Source: Phycisphaeraceae bacterium (GTDB lineage Bacteria; Planctomycetota; Phycisphaerae; Phycisphaerales; Phycisphaeraceae). From it: 36,005 nt of DNA. The position numbers and the translations under genes were made by a program. The notes beneath the pieces were generated by a model. It did no database searches. It had not been told where the DNA came from and saw only the letters and a program-made list of their open reading frames with translations. Shown piece by piece: positions 1-7,897 of this stretch. Position 1 is the first letter of the stretch. Every line of letters begins with the position of its first letter. Where the stretch lies: NCBI GenBank assembly GCA_002686995.1, contig NYZC01000033.1:1-36005 (forward strand), written 5' to 3'.

Positions 1-2166
1 ATCGAACGTCTGATCGGTGTTCCAAACGACATTACCGCCCACCCACTGCACATCGCCCTGGCTCGCGGGCATGCCGGTCGGCGCCGCCGGACTGGGCAGC
101 GGCACGTTCGCCTCCATCGCCCACTCGCTGCCCGTGATGCACCCCTCGTAGATACTGAAGACGCTGCCCGGATCACCGCCGGCTCCGCAGTAACCGTCGC
201 CGAACAGCGAGGTCGAGTTGTCCATCGCGAACGCGCCCGAGCCGGTCTGGTTCGTCGCCGCCAGGGCGCTCTTGGTCACGTTGCCGCCGCCGTAAGGCCC
301 CTTCGACGAGTAGTAGCTGTTGATCCGCGCGTTGTTCCGGACTTGAACGTTCCCGCCGGCGACCATGCCGCCACCGCCGCCGGTGTCGTCGAGCGTCCAG
401 TGTCCGGCGCGCTTCGGGCTCGGCTTCACTTCCTGGAAGCGGTAGTCCGCGATGAGCGTCGGGATGATCGAGTTGGCCGCCGCGACGCCCTCTTCGTAGA
501 TGACGCGGATCTCCGCCGCGCTCAGCGCGCGGTCGTAGAAGCGCACGTCGTCGAGCACACCATCGTGCTTGTCGGTGCCGCCTCGACCACCGAGGTAGAT
601 CGCCCGGTCGTCCGTGAGAATCGGCGCGGCGCGCGCGTCACCCGATCCGTTGTCGATCGCGCCGTCCACGAACAGCTTGATCGTCGTGCCGTCCCAGGTC
701 GCCGCGACGTGGTACCACTGGCCGCTGTTGAGCACCGTGTCGGCGGAGACCCCGTCTCCGTCGCTTTCGTCCAGGTAGAGCGTCACGCGACCGTCCTTGA
801 CGGCGAACTGCCAGTTGTTGGGATTGCCCTCGCCCTTGCGCAGGATCACCGCCACGCGGTGGCCGCTGGGCCAGGCGTCCGCCTTGATCCAGGCAGTGAC
901 CGTCAGGGCGCTGGTCACATGGAACACCGCGTTGTCGGGGACCTCGATGTAGTCGTTCGTCCCGTCGAACTCGAGCGCCGAAAGAAGCTGTCCGACCGTC
1001 CAGTACGCCGCGCCGAACACCTGGCCGTGATTGCTCCCGATGGAATCGGCGGCCACGTAACCGGTCGTTTCGTCAAGACGCCAGTGGGCGACGGCGGGTG
1101 GTCCAAGCGGCGGCATCGCGACCCATTCGAGGGCGCCCTGGAGCATCTGGAGACCGTTGCCGGTCAGGTTGTCGAAGACGAACCCGCTGTCCCCCGACCA
1201 CGGCACGAAGGCGCGGCGTCCGGCGCTCGACCCGCCGCCGGCGAGATCGCCGCCGGCTTCGAGCGTGACGATCGCGGAGTCCGTCCCACCCGGCTCCACG
1301 CCGAGAGGCGTCGCGCCCCCGGCCAGCGCCTGGGCGGTGCTGACCAGGCTGTCGGCGGTCGTCACGATCTGCAGCGGACCGGTCGAGAAGCTCTCGGTGA
1401 TGTGATGCGTGTTGTCCGTGATCTCAACCGACGTGCCCATGTAGGTGCTCGGGTCGGTCGCCGTGACGCCGAACTCCTGCCATAGCTGGCGCTGCTCGAC
1501 CACGACGCCGATCGCCGAGTTCGTCAGCTTGGTACCGAGCGTGCCCGCCGAGACTGTCGCCGAGACCCAGATCGCATTGTGTGACGCGATGGCGGCATCG
1601 ATTGCCGCCTGGGTGGCGTTGTCGTCGATCAGGGTGACCGCGTAGCGCCATCTCTCGAGCCGGGCGCGCCGCGCCTCGTCCTGGGCCGTGGGACTCGTGG
1701 CGTCGGATACCACGAGCAGCATCGAGTCCGTCGCCCCAAGTGACGGCGCGACCGCCGAGGTGACCTTATGGGCCACACCGCCGAAGTAGCCCCACACCGT
1801 GATCTTCGCATGATCCAGCACGTCGTCGGCAAGATCGCCGTCTGCTTCGTCAACAACGGACACGGTAAACGTGCCGCCTTCATAAGGCTGGTGCGTGGCC
1901 CACGTACCGTTGGGATGCGTCGTCCGCCATGTATCGTTGCGGCGGATCTCCTGAAGCACGAATTCAAGCCCTGACTCCGCAATGGCGCGCGCCTGTCCCT
2001 GATCGACGACGTTCTCTCCGATCGCCACGGTCGTCTCATGCGACTGCATGAACGACAGGGCGAGAATCGTCGACATGCCCACCGCGATGAGGACCAGCAG
2101 CAGCGCGACGCCTCGATGGCGCAGCGTATGCCGCATGCCCCTTGCAGATCGACTCGAGCTTTCCAT
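1..2166 (-). CDS. Pseudopilin (PilX/GspK-like) with C-terminal LamG domain, partial
   Basis: Partial gene: the frame is open for 722 codons from ATG 2166 to the window edge, so the C-terminus lies outside. GGGGGA five bases upstream supports this start. A short basic leader ends in His-Arg-Gly at residues 17-19 and is followed by a hydrophobic helix (VALLLVLIAVG, from 20), like PilX/GspK minor pseudopilins, which lack the Glu at +5; prepilin peptidase cleavage after Gly19 is inferred. Residues about 120-350 form an alpha/beta region (starting SMLLVVSDA) with no firm family match. About 357-558 is a LamG/concanavalin-like jelly roll, recognisable from AHWRLDE, FDGTNDYIEVPD, WYHVAATWDG and LDDVRFYDRALS. 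Past 560 comes a Gly/Asn-rich region that may start another beta domain. The likely role is a surface or pseudopilus adhesin or glycan-binding protein; no partner pilus genes are beside it. Confidence 0.85.
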   Translation of the reverse strand, partial: MESSSRSARGMRHTLRHRGVALLLVLIAVGMSTILALSFMQSHETTVAIGENVVDQGQARAIAESGLEFVLQEIRRNDTWRTTHPNGTWATHQPYEGGTFTVSVVDEADGDLADDVLDHAKITVWGYFGGVAHKVTSAVAPSLGATDSMLLVVSDATSPTAQDEARRARLERWRYAVTLIDDNATQAAIDAAIASHNAIWVSATVSAGTLGTKLTNSAIGVVVEQRQLWQEFGVTATDPSTYMGTSVEITDNTHHITESFSTGPLQIVTTADSLVSTAQALAGGATPLGVEPGGTDSAIVTLEAGGDLAGGGSSAGRRAFVPWSGDSGFVFDNLTGNGLQMLQGALEWVAMPPLGPPAVAHWRLDETTGYVAADSIGSNHGQVFGAAYWTVGQLLSALEFDGTNDYIEVPDNAVFHVTSALTVTAWIKADAWPSGHRVAVILRKGEGNPNNWQFAVKDGRVTLYLDESDGDGVSADTVLNSGQWYHVAATWDGTTIKLFVDGAIDNGSGDARAAPILTDDRAIYLGGRGGTDKHDGVLDDVRFYDRALSAAEIRVIYEEGVAAANSIIPTLIADYRFQEVKPSPKRAGHWTLDDTGGGGGMVAGGNVQVRNNARINSYYSSKGPYGGGNVTKSALAATNQTGSGAFAMDNSTSLFGDGYCGAGGDPGSVFSIYEGCITGSEWAMEANVPLPSPAAPTGMPASQGDVQWVGGNVVWNTDQTFD

Positions 2167-2400
2167 GATTCCCCCGATCCGGGCGTCATCACCCGGGGCC
2201 GGCGATCGGCGGCCTTCTTCCTTTAGTTGTCGGACGCATGAACTGAACGAATTATTCAAGCCTCGAAATCGATCAGCGTGAATCGGACGCTTGTAACGGT
2301 CATGCGGCGTTGCTACCGTCTGCGATTGACCCAACTATAAGATTCAAGTCAGGCCGTTGAGCCCGTAGACGCGGAAGCAGCCTCAAATCGGGGACACCTC

Positions 2401-3315
2401 ATGAAACTGACCGTCGCCACTTGCCAGTACGCCGTGACCGGCTCAATCGAGCGCAACCTGGGATACGTGCTCCGACAAATGAAATCCGCGAAGGCCAAAG
2501 GCGCCGACGTCGCCCATTTCTCGGAGACCTGCCTGCCCGGGTACGCCGGCGTCGAGTTCCCTTCGATGAATGGGTTCGACTGGAGCGCGCTGGACGCAGC
2601 GACTCGGCGTGTCGTCCAATATGCCGCCGATCTGCGGCTCTGGGTCATCCTCGGCTCGGCGCATCGCCTGAGCGGCCGGCACAAGCCGCACAACAGCCTT
2701 TACGTCATCAGCGATCGCGGCCGGCTCGTCGACCGGTTCGACAAGCTCTACTGCACGGGGGACCGGTCATGCCGGTCGGGAGACCTGGCGAATTACAGTC
2801 CCGGCTCGCATTTCAGCGTCTTCAGGATTCGCGGCCTGCCCTGCGGGGCCCTGATCTGTCACGACATGCGTTACGACGAACTGTACCGCGAATACAAGCG
2901 GCGCGGCGTCAGGCTGATGTTCCATTCGTATCACAACGGGAACACGTCGACCGCGGCGTATCGCAAAGCGAAGAAGGAGGTGGGCACGCTCGCGGGGCTG
3001 AACCACGCCGAGACGATCCACGGCATCATCGTGCCGCCGACGATGCAGACGTACGCGGCGAACAATGACATGTGGATCAGCGCGAACAACACGGCGAAGG
3101 CGGAGTCGTCATGGCCGAGCTTCTTCGTTCGTCCCGACGGCCTGATCTCGGGCCGTCTGCAGCGGAACCGCGCGGGCGTGCTGATGACCACGGTGGATAC
3201 GTCGATCAGCTATTACGACGCCTCAGTGCACTGGCGCAACCGCGCGATGCGCGGGATCTATCACAGCGGCACCCTGGTCCGCGACGCTCGCAGCACGCGT
3301 CGAAAGTCGTTTTAG
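2401..3315 (+). CDS. Carbon-nitrogen hydrolase (nitrilase superfamily)
   Basis: The 304-residue protein spans one full nitrilase fold. The Glu-Lys-Cys triad is visible as E42 (HFSETCLPGY), K115 (FDKLYCTGD) and C153 (ALICHDMRY). Enzymes of this family hydrolyse amides, carbamoyl compounds or nitriles in the cytoplasm; there is no signal peptide. The motif around the cysteine fits the amidase/N-carbamoyl branch better than true nitrilases, but the substrate is unknown. GGGGA seven bases before the ATG serves as ribosome-binding site. The gene stands alone, divergent from the pseudopilin gene, and is followed by a G-rich tract and a large foldback. A TATAAG hexamer near 2336 could be its -10 box, without a convincing -35. 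Confidence 0.88.
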   Translation: MKLTVATCQYAVTGSIERNLGYVLRQMKSAKAKGADVAHFSETCLPGYAGVEFPSMNGFDWSALDAATRRVVQYAADLRLWVILGSAHRLSGRHKPHNSLYVISDRGRLVDRFDKLYCTGDRSCRSGDLANYSPGSHFSVFRIRGLPCGALICHDMRYDELYREYKRRGVRLMFHSYHNGNTSTAAYRKAKKEVGTLAGLNHAETIHGIIVPPTMQTYAANNDMWISANNTAKAESSWPSFFVRPDGLISGRLQRNRAGVLMTTVDTSISYYDASVHWRNRAMRGIYHSGTLVRDARSTRRKSF

Positions 3316-3317
3316 GG

Positions 3318-3462
3318 ATGGGGTGCAAGGGGAAGGGGGGAGGGGAGGGGAAATTGATTATCGATTATCGATTATCGATTGTCTGTTATCTGTTGTTCCG
3401 GAGTGTTCCGAAACAACAGACAAACGACAACAGATAACCAATAATCGATCGCCCCCTCCCCG
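3318..3462. repeat. G-rich tract followed by a long imperfect AT-rich inverted repeat
   Basis: Directly after the nitrilase stop codon, 3318-3350 holds five runs of four to six G separated by short spacers, a potential G-quadruplex. From about 3351 the sequence TGATTATCGATTATCGAT repeats the unit GATTATC. The left arm (to about 3397, ending CTGTTATCTGTTGTT) pairs imperfectly with a right arm (about 3411-3450, AACAACAGAC ... ATAATCGAT) around the centre CCGGAGTGTTCCG. The flanking C-rich stretch 3451-3460 complements part of the G-rich tract. Its AT-richness is unlike the surrounding DNA. No protein is encoded. Confidence 0.7.
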
Positions 3463-3482
3463 CGTCGCCCGCGCGCATGGAA

Positions 3483-3510
3483 GAAGCCGCCTCGACGTCG
3501 AGACGGCTTC
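3483..3510. terminator. Near-perfect palindrome, possible terminator
   Basis: GAAGCCG (3483-3489) and CGGCTTC (3504-3510) flank the self-complementary core CTCGACGTCGAG, with a single mismatched pair (3490/3503). It lies between the convergent nitrilase and PEP-CTERM genes. No U tract follows on either strand, so a terminator role is only inferred. Confidence 0.4.
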
Positions 3511-3546
3511 GGAAATAACAAATCACAAACAGACGGAATAATCGGA

Positions 3547-3598
3547 ATAAAAACGCCTCAACCCGCGGCGACGAACCACCGGTCCATCGCCGCGGGTT
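3547..3598 (-). terminator. Rho-independent terminator of the PEP-CTERM gene
   Basis: A perfect 12-bp stem, AACCCGCGGCGA at 3560-3571 with its complement at 3587-3598, has a 15-nt loop. Read on the minus strand it begins 13 bases after the stop codon of the gene at 3612-4589, and GAGGCGTTTTTATT follows it. The stem plus T5 run fits an intrinsic terminator. Confidence 0.65.
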
Positions 3599-3611
3599 TC
3601 GGCCGTGTCTC

Positions 3612-4589
3612 TCAGCGCCTCCTCATCGTAAACGGAAGCATTCCGATCAGCCCCAGCGCGAGCGTCGTCGGCTCGGGGACGACCGGGGGGAGCAGGAGAC
3701 TGGTCGCGGTCGTGCGTCCGCCGAACGCGCTCATGTCAGGCAGGCCGTTCGGCAGCATCGCGCCGATGATGAACGGCGGGTCGTCAATCACGTCCAGGAT
3801 CGCACCTTCCAGGAAGGCGCCTGAATCGAACTCGTCGAGGACGGTGCCGTCGGGAAGCTGAATGAAAGTCCGGTTGCCGTCGCCCACGGAGTGCGTCACG
3901 AGCGTGAACTTCATCTTGTCGAGTTCGCCGTTGCCGTTGATGTCGGCGCCAAGCGGGATGACGACATCGAAGTGACCGATGTAGGGTGCGCCCTCGGGCG
4001 GCGGGATCAGGCCGAAGTTGAACGCATCGGCATCGAAGATATTGAGGTCACTGATGGAGCGCATCTCGGCGCCCTGCTCGGGAAGAACGATCGACGCGCC
4101 GTCAGGCTGGCCGGCGTAGTCGCGACCGGAACGGGGGTCGACGTCGGTGACGGTGATGTCGAAGAACACGTCGAAGAAGCTGTCGACGATGAAGTTCGTA
4201 CCGTCGAGCGCATCCGGGTCGATCGGGTCGCTCGAAGGCGCGCCGCAGCCGGTGCGGTCGGCCCGACCCTGGGCGTTCTGGTACGCGCAGGCCTTGCCCA
4301 GCGAGGGGGTACCGCCGTTCATCGACGAGAGCGTGACCGTGACCTGCGAATCGACGAAGCCGTAGCCGTCGATCGAGTCACCGAGATTGTTGGTCGGGTC
4401 ACTGGCAAGCGGAATCGGGAACGGGTTTGGCCCTTGCAGCGTGAAATCCTGCAGCGATGTGTCGAACTCGATCACGACGCCGGGGGGCGGAAGCACGCCA
4501 GCGGAAACACTGCCTGCCGCTGCGAAAACGGTGACCATCGCGCACATCACGAACATCAACCCTCTGTTCCGAAACTTACTACGAATCAT
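3612..4589 (-). CDS. PEP-CTERM sorting-domain protein
   Basis: An exported protein of 325 residues. A basic N-terminus and hydrophobic segment (GLMFVMCAMVTVFAAAG) form the signal peptide. The C-terminus is a clear PEP-CTERM signal: VPEPTTLAL, a hydrophobic stretch, then RRR at the last residues, the tag recognised by exosortase for anchoring or secretion. The body is a beta-rich, Asp-rich region with no recognised domain, including DINGNGELD, a possible calcium loop. An upstream in-frame ATG exists at 4604, but AGGAG sits seven bases before ATG 4589 and itself overlaps the codons after 4604, so 4589 is the better start. A leader hairpin precedes the gene and an intrinsic terminator follows. 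No exosortase gene is in the window. Confidence 0.85.
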   Translation of the reverse strand: MIRSKFRNRGLMFVMCAMVTVFAAAGSVSAGVLPPPGVVIEFDTSLQDFTLQGPNPFPIPLASDPTNNLGDSIDGYGFVDSQVTVTLSSMNGGTPSLGKACAYQNAQGRADRTGCGAPSSDPIDPDALDGTNFIVDSFFDVFFDITVTDVDPRSGRDYAGQPDGASIVLPEQGAEMRSISDLNIFDADAFNFGLIPPPEGAPYIGHFDVVIPLGADINGNGELDKMKFTLVTHSVGDGNRTFIQLPDGTVLDEFDSGAFLEGAILDVIDDPPFIIGAMLPNGLPDMSAFGGRTTATSLLLPPVVPEPTTLALGLIGMLPFTMRRR

Positions 4590-4596
4590 GCAAAGA

Positions 4597-4657
4597 CTCC
4601 TCATGAGATGATGACGCCTCGACCGTCGCGTCCCGGACTCTCATGAGCATCCGGGAC
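4597..4657 (-). promoter_or_regulatory. 5' leader hairpin with loop matching the SD region
   Basis: In the leader of the PEP-CTERM gene an 8-bp perfect stem (GTCCCGGA 4630-4637 with TCCGGGAC 4650-4657) presents a 12-nt loop containing the palindrome CTCATGAG (4640-4647). The same CTCATGAG recurs at 4600-4607, overlapping the AGGAG ribosome-binding site (4597-4601). As it is self-complementary, loop and SD region could pair. A regulatory role is inferred from sequence alone. Confidence 0.35.
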
Positions 4658-5082
4658 CGGCCATGAAGTTCGATATCGACGCCGTTCTGCCGGGCACGGC
4701 CGTTCCGCGCCCGTACGACATCGCTCACAGCGGATCTATTTCGAGTTTGCTGAGGACTCTGGAAATACGATCTCGCGGACTCCAACCGTCAGCGCCGGGC
4801 AACCCGGGCCTGCGACCCGTCGGCACTCACGGGGAAACGTTTTGCAAGTCGTATGCCAGCAGGGAAATGGCGCGCCTCGGGCGCGTGCTTTCGTCCTTGC
4901 CTCCATGCTTCGCGAAGGATCAGATCGCCATTCTGGTTGCTGAAATGGACGATGCGCGCGACTTCGGCACGACGTCCGAACGCGCGAGGATTTCCTGGAA
5001 ACGATTCAGACCACGATGAACCACCGAATCGGTCGACCAGAATGGCTATCTATTCTGGCTGCCAGAATGGAAGAGCGCGCAG
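4658..5082. other. Intergenic stretch without a recognisable gene
   Basis: Open frames here have no recognisable product, start signals or family motif. Nothing beyond the leader hairpin at its left edge and scattered short palindromes is supported. It may be decayed DNA belonging to the PEP-CTERM remnant that follows. Confidence 0.5.
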
Positions 5083-5232
5083 TCAGGTTCCTGCCTGCTT
5101 CGCTCCGCCAATGCGCCATCCCGCCGCGCACAGCCCCACAAGCACGAGCAGCGCGCTCGACGGCTCGGGCACGAACGACAGCGTGATCTGCGTCGAACCA
5201 TGATCCGCATGAGATCCTACTAGTGACACGGA
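5083..5232 (-). pseudogene. Orphan C-terminal tail of a PEP-CTERM protein
   Basis: This frame encodes TQITLSFVPEPSSALL, a hydrophobic helix (LVLVGLCAAGW), the basic tail RIGGAKQ and a TGA stop at 5083. That is a full PEP-CTERM sorting signal preceded by the beta strand usual in these proteins. The open frame extends upstream to about 5415 but that part is Arg/Cys/Pro-rich, has no signal peptide and resembles no exported domain; neighbouring frames do not supply one either. It therefore looks like the 3' remnant of a deleted or recombined surface-protein gene. It lies about 500 bp upstream of the intact PEP-CTERM gene on the same strand. Confidence 0.6.
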
Positions 5233-5502
5233 TATCGCGGCCACACACCGTCCGTGTCGGGTGCATGACGGCTGACGTGGGCATGATTCAGATTGCTCCA
5301 GAGGATTGGGTGCCTGGGGTCGAGCGCAGCGAGCCACTCTGCGAACGATTCCAAAGGGACCCAAGCCAACTGGCATGCACCCGTCCGTGCCGGTTCTCTT
5401 CTCCGCGAAGGGCACTTCGTGACAGGGGCACGCGCAAAGAGGCGTGCCGTGGATGCAATACTATAGTGGCGGTCCGCACCCGAAAGAAGGCAGGAGCTCT
5501 CG

Positions 5503-5892
5503 ATGAACCTTACCCAGCTTAACCACGTTGCCGTGCACGTGGAAGACGTTGAAAGAAGCTGCGCTTTTTACGAGCGCGTGCTGAAGCTGAAGCCCATACC
5601 GCGTCCCGCGTTCAAGTTCCCCGGCGCGTGGTACCGGCTGGGCGTCGACCAGGAGCTTCACATCATCGGCGGCCGCACCGAGCAGACGACGTCGAGCAAC
5701 CACGGCAATCACTACGCTCTGATGACCGACGACATGGACCGATGCGAGGCTGAGCTTCAGAATCTGGGCGTCGAATACCTCCCCCGCCGCACGCGACCTG
5801 ACGGCGCCTACCAGATCTACATCTCCGATCCGGACGGTCACTTCATCGAAATCTGCACGGCGCCCGAGAGCGCGCGTGGGGAGCAGCACTAA
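5503..5892 (+). CDS. VOC (glyoxalase/dioxygenase fold) family protein
   Basis: A 129-residue protein with two beta-alpha-beta-beta-beta modules of the vicinal oxygen chelate fold. Probable metal ligands are H8 (LNHVAVHVEDVE), H70 (NHYALMTDD) and E116 (DPDGHFIEIC), the pattern seen in single-domain lyases, epimerases and fosfomycin-type proteins. It probably binds a divalent metal and acts on a small molecule in the cytoplasm; the reaction is not predictable. AGGAG six bases before the ATG is a strong ribosome-binding site, and a CTATAGT-like box lies near 5460. The stop overlaps the proposed start of the next gene by 17 bases, so the two are probably cotranscribed with the oxidoreductase after them. 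Confidence 0.85.
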   Translation: MNLTQLNHVAVHVEDVERSCAFYERVLKLKPIPRPAFKFPGAWYRLGVDQELHIIGGRTEQTTSSNHGNHYALMTDDMDRCEAELQNLGVEYLPRRTRPDGAYQIYISDPDGHFIEICTAPESARGEQH

Positions 5893-7897
5893 TTCAATCG
5901 GGCGTAACCGGTCCTTGCACCCAAATGACATTCAGACGGAACAGCAAATAGACCCCCTCCCAGTCCAGACCTTCGTCCTCTTCGCCGACGATCGACTTGC
6001 CGCCCCCCGCGTCCGCGAGGAACCGTCAATCGACGACACCTCATCATGGGGACCGCCGTCGTCGGACTTCGGCTGCGTCGTTTCAGGAACCACCGTCGAC
6101 GACTATCCGCCGACCGATTACCTCGAGCGCGCGAACGTGCAGACGACCGTCCGCGCTGCATGGTCGTACCGCTGCTTGTGGCTGCTGATCGACGCGGAGG
6201 AGCCCGACATGGCCGCCGCGACCGCGTTCCGGTCGCCTTCGATCCACTTCGAGCACGACTTCCGCGCAAGGGAGGACGTCCAGGTCCACCTCGACGCGCC
6301 GTTCGGGCGTGACGAGGTCATCGGCCTTTCCGTCGGCATCGACGGCCGGCTCGCCCAGCGGCGCACGAAGCCCGCGAAACAGCGCGGCGCCACGGCCTAC
6401 GCGCAGGACTTCCGGTTCCGATGGGACGCGCGGGTCCACCTTCGAAGCGACGGCTGGACCGCGAACGTGATGATCCCGTTCGTCCAACTCGATATCGAGC
6501 CGGACGAAGGGCTCGAACTGGGACTCAACGTCACGCGCAATGCCTTCGCCCAGCCCGCGTTCACGACATGGCGCGGCCCCGGGTACTGGACCATCGTGCC
6601 CGGGCTGATGGGCCGCCTGGTTCTCGGAGGCGAGCAGGTCGACGCGCCCGCGCCCGCCGTCATGATGACGGCATCCGCGGAAGCGTTTCAAATCGCAGAG
6701 GTCCCCGGCACGACCCAAGTCACGGTCAACGACGAACGTCTGACATCCCCGGACATGCCGTTCCGCCTGAATTGCTTCGAAAACAATGCGATCGAGGTGA
6801 GGACCGCGGCCGGCACGCATCGTCGATCGATCCACGTCGCCGGTGATCAGACGCTGCGTGCGCTCGACCCCGTCGAAGCGCCCGACCTGATGGCATGCCG
6901 GGATGCGCTGGCTCGGTGGTGTGCCTGCGCCGAGACGATGTATGCAGGACGCGGGCTGTACCTCACCTCGAGAGCCGAGAACCTCAGGGGCCTCGACGAT
7001 TCGATCTTCCGGCCCGATCTCGGTCCCGAGGAGATCAACTATCGCTGCTCGGCGTACATGGCCGGCACGATCGCTTGCATGTACCGCCTCGAGCCCCGCG
7101 ACGAGTTCAGGCGCCGCGCCACGGCCTGTCTCGACTGGCTGATCGCGCAGCAACGTGCGGACGGGTGCCTGCCCGTCTGGCAGAACCGTGACCCGTTCGC
7201 GGAAACCTCGACCCCTGTCGAAAGGCACGTCAGCGACTGTTTCTACGAGCACGGCAACGTCGGACGCGCCCTGCTGGACGCCACGGAGGCGTTCGAGGCG
7301 CCCGGCTTTCTCGAGGCCGCGAAGCAGCTTGCCGGCTTCAATCTCGGCGAGCCGGTCAGCCACAATGCCAACTACAACGCCTTCTGCCTCATCTTTCAGC
7401 CGAAGCTGAGCGCGCTGACCGGCGATCCGCGATATCTCGACGATGCGATCGGCAAGTATCGCCACGGCATCGCACCCGGCCAGTTGCTCAACGGCGAGTG
7501 GACCGCCCACAATCGACATACGTGTTACATGGGGATCATCGGACATGGGCTCGCCGAACTGGCGCGTCATCTCCCTGCAGATGATCCGCTGCGCGACGAG
7601 CTGCGCGGCCGCCTCATCCGTCTCTGCAACTGCTTCATCGCGCGCCTCGACGATCGTTGCGGCATCTCTCATCCGCATCCGACGGCACAGATCGACGGTG
7701 ACGGCATTCCGCACGCGCTGCACACGGCGCTCAGCACGTCCGAAGCGTACGGCCTCGATCATCGCCCCTTTACAGACCGGCTCGTCCGATGGATGATCAC
7801 CAATCGTGAGCACGGCGAGCATCCCCTCTCGCCCAACATCTATCCCGAGCTCGACGCACTGGCACGGTACGTCCTGTGGAGGCATGAGCAAGAATGA
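5876..7897 (+). CDS. CBM9-like plus alpha/alpha-toroid carbohydrate-active protein
   Basis: About 673 residues. Residues roughly 60-250 look like a CBM9/DOMON-type beta sandwich (DYLERANVQTTVRAAW, WTANVMIPFVQLDIEP, LGLNVTRN, then a Trp-rich end near PGYWTIVPG). After a beta-rich linker, about 370-660 is an alpha-helical repeat region typical of alpha/alpha toroid glycosidases or lyases (DWLIAQQRADGCLPVWQ, CFYEHGNVGRALLDATEAF). No catalytic pair can be named with certainty. No signal peptide is evident. The start is uncertain: GTG 5876 overlaps the VOC gene, and TTG 5915 is an alternative; neither has a good SD. The final codons overlap the next gene by four bases (ATGA), a sign of translational coupling. 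Confidence 0.7.
   Translation: MGSSTNSIGRNRSLHPNDIQTEQQIDPLPVQTFVLFADDRLAAPRVREEPSIDDTSSWGPPSSDFGCVVSGTTVDDYPPTDYLERANVQTTVRAAWSYRCLWLLIDAEEPDMAAATAFRSPSIHFEHDFRAREDVQVHLDAPFGRDEVIGLSVGIDGRLAQRRTKPAKQRGATAYAQDFRFRWDARVHLRSDGWTANVMIPFVQLDIEPDEGLELGLNVTRNAFAQPAFTTWRGPGYWTIVPGLMGRLVLGGEQVDAPAPAVMMTASAEAFQIAEVPGTTQVTVNDERLTSPDMPFRLNCFENNAIEVRTAAGTHRRSIHVAGDQTLRALDPVEAPDLMACRDALARWCACAETMYAGRGLYLTSRAENLRGLDDSIFRPDLGPEEINYRCSAYMAGTIACMYRLEPRDEFRRRATACLDWLIAQQRADGCLPVWQNRDPFAETSTPVERHVSDCFYEHGNVGRALLDATEAFEAPGFLEAAKQLAGFNLGEPVSHNANYNAFCLIFQPKLSALTGDPRYLDDAIGKYRHGIAPGQLLNGEWTAHNRHTCYMGIIGHGLAELARHLPADDPLRDELRGRLIRLCNCFIARLDDRCGISHPHPTAQIDGDGIPHALHTALSTSEAYGLDHRPFTDRLVRWMITNREHGEHPLSPNIYPELDALARYVLWRHEQE

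Noticed and set aside
343-1485. Long plus-strand open frame across the LamG gene
   Set aside because: Antisense of a clearly coding minus-strand frame with LamG motifs; its Arg/Val-rich product has no motif or start signal.
3351-3450. CRISPR array at the GATTATC repeats
   Set aside because: Units are about 7-10 bp, tandem without spacers, and no cas gene is present.
4663-5019. Plus-strand frame in the empty region
   Set aside because: No SD, no recognisable protein and biased low-complexity content; not supported as a gene.
6083-7891. Minus-strand frame of 602 codons opposite the toroid protein
   Set aside because: High-GC shadow frame: composition typical of antisense reading, no family motif, and the plus frame carries recognisable domains and a coupled neighbour.
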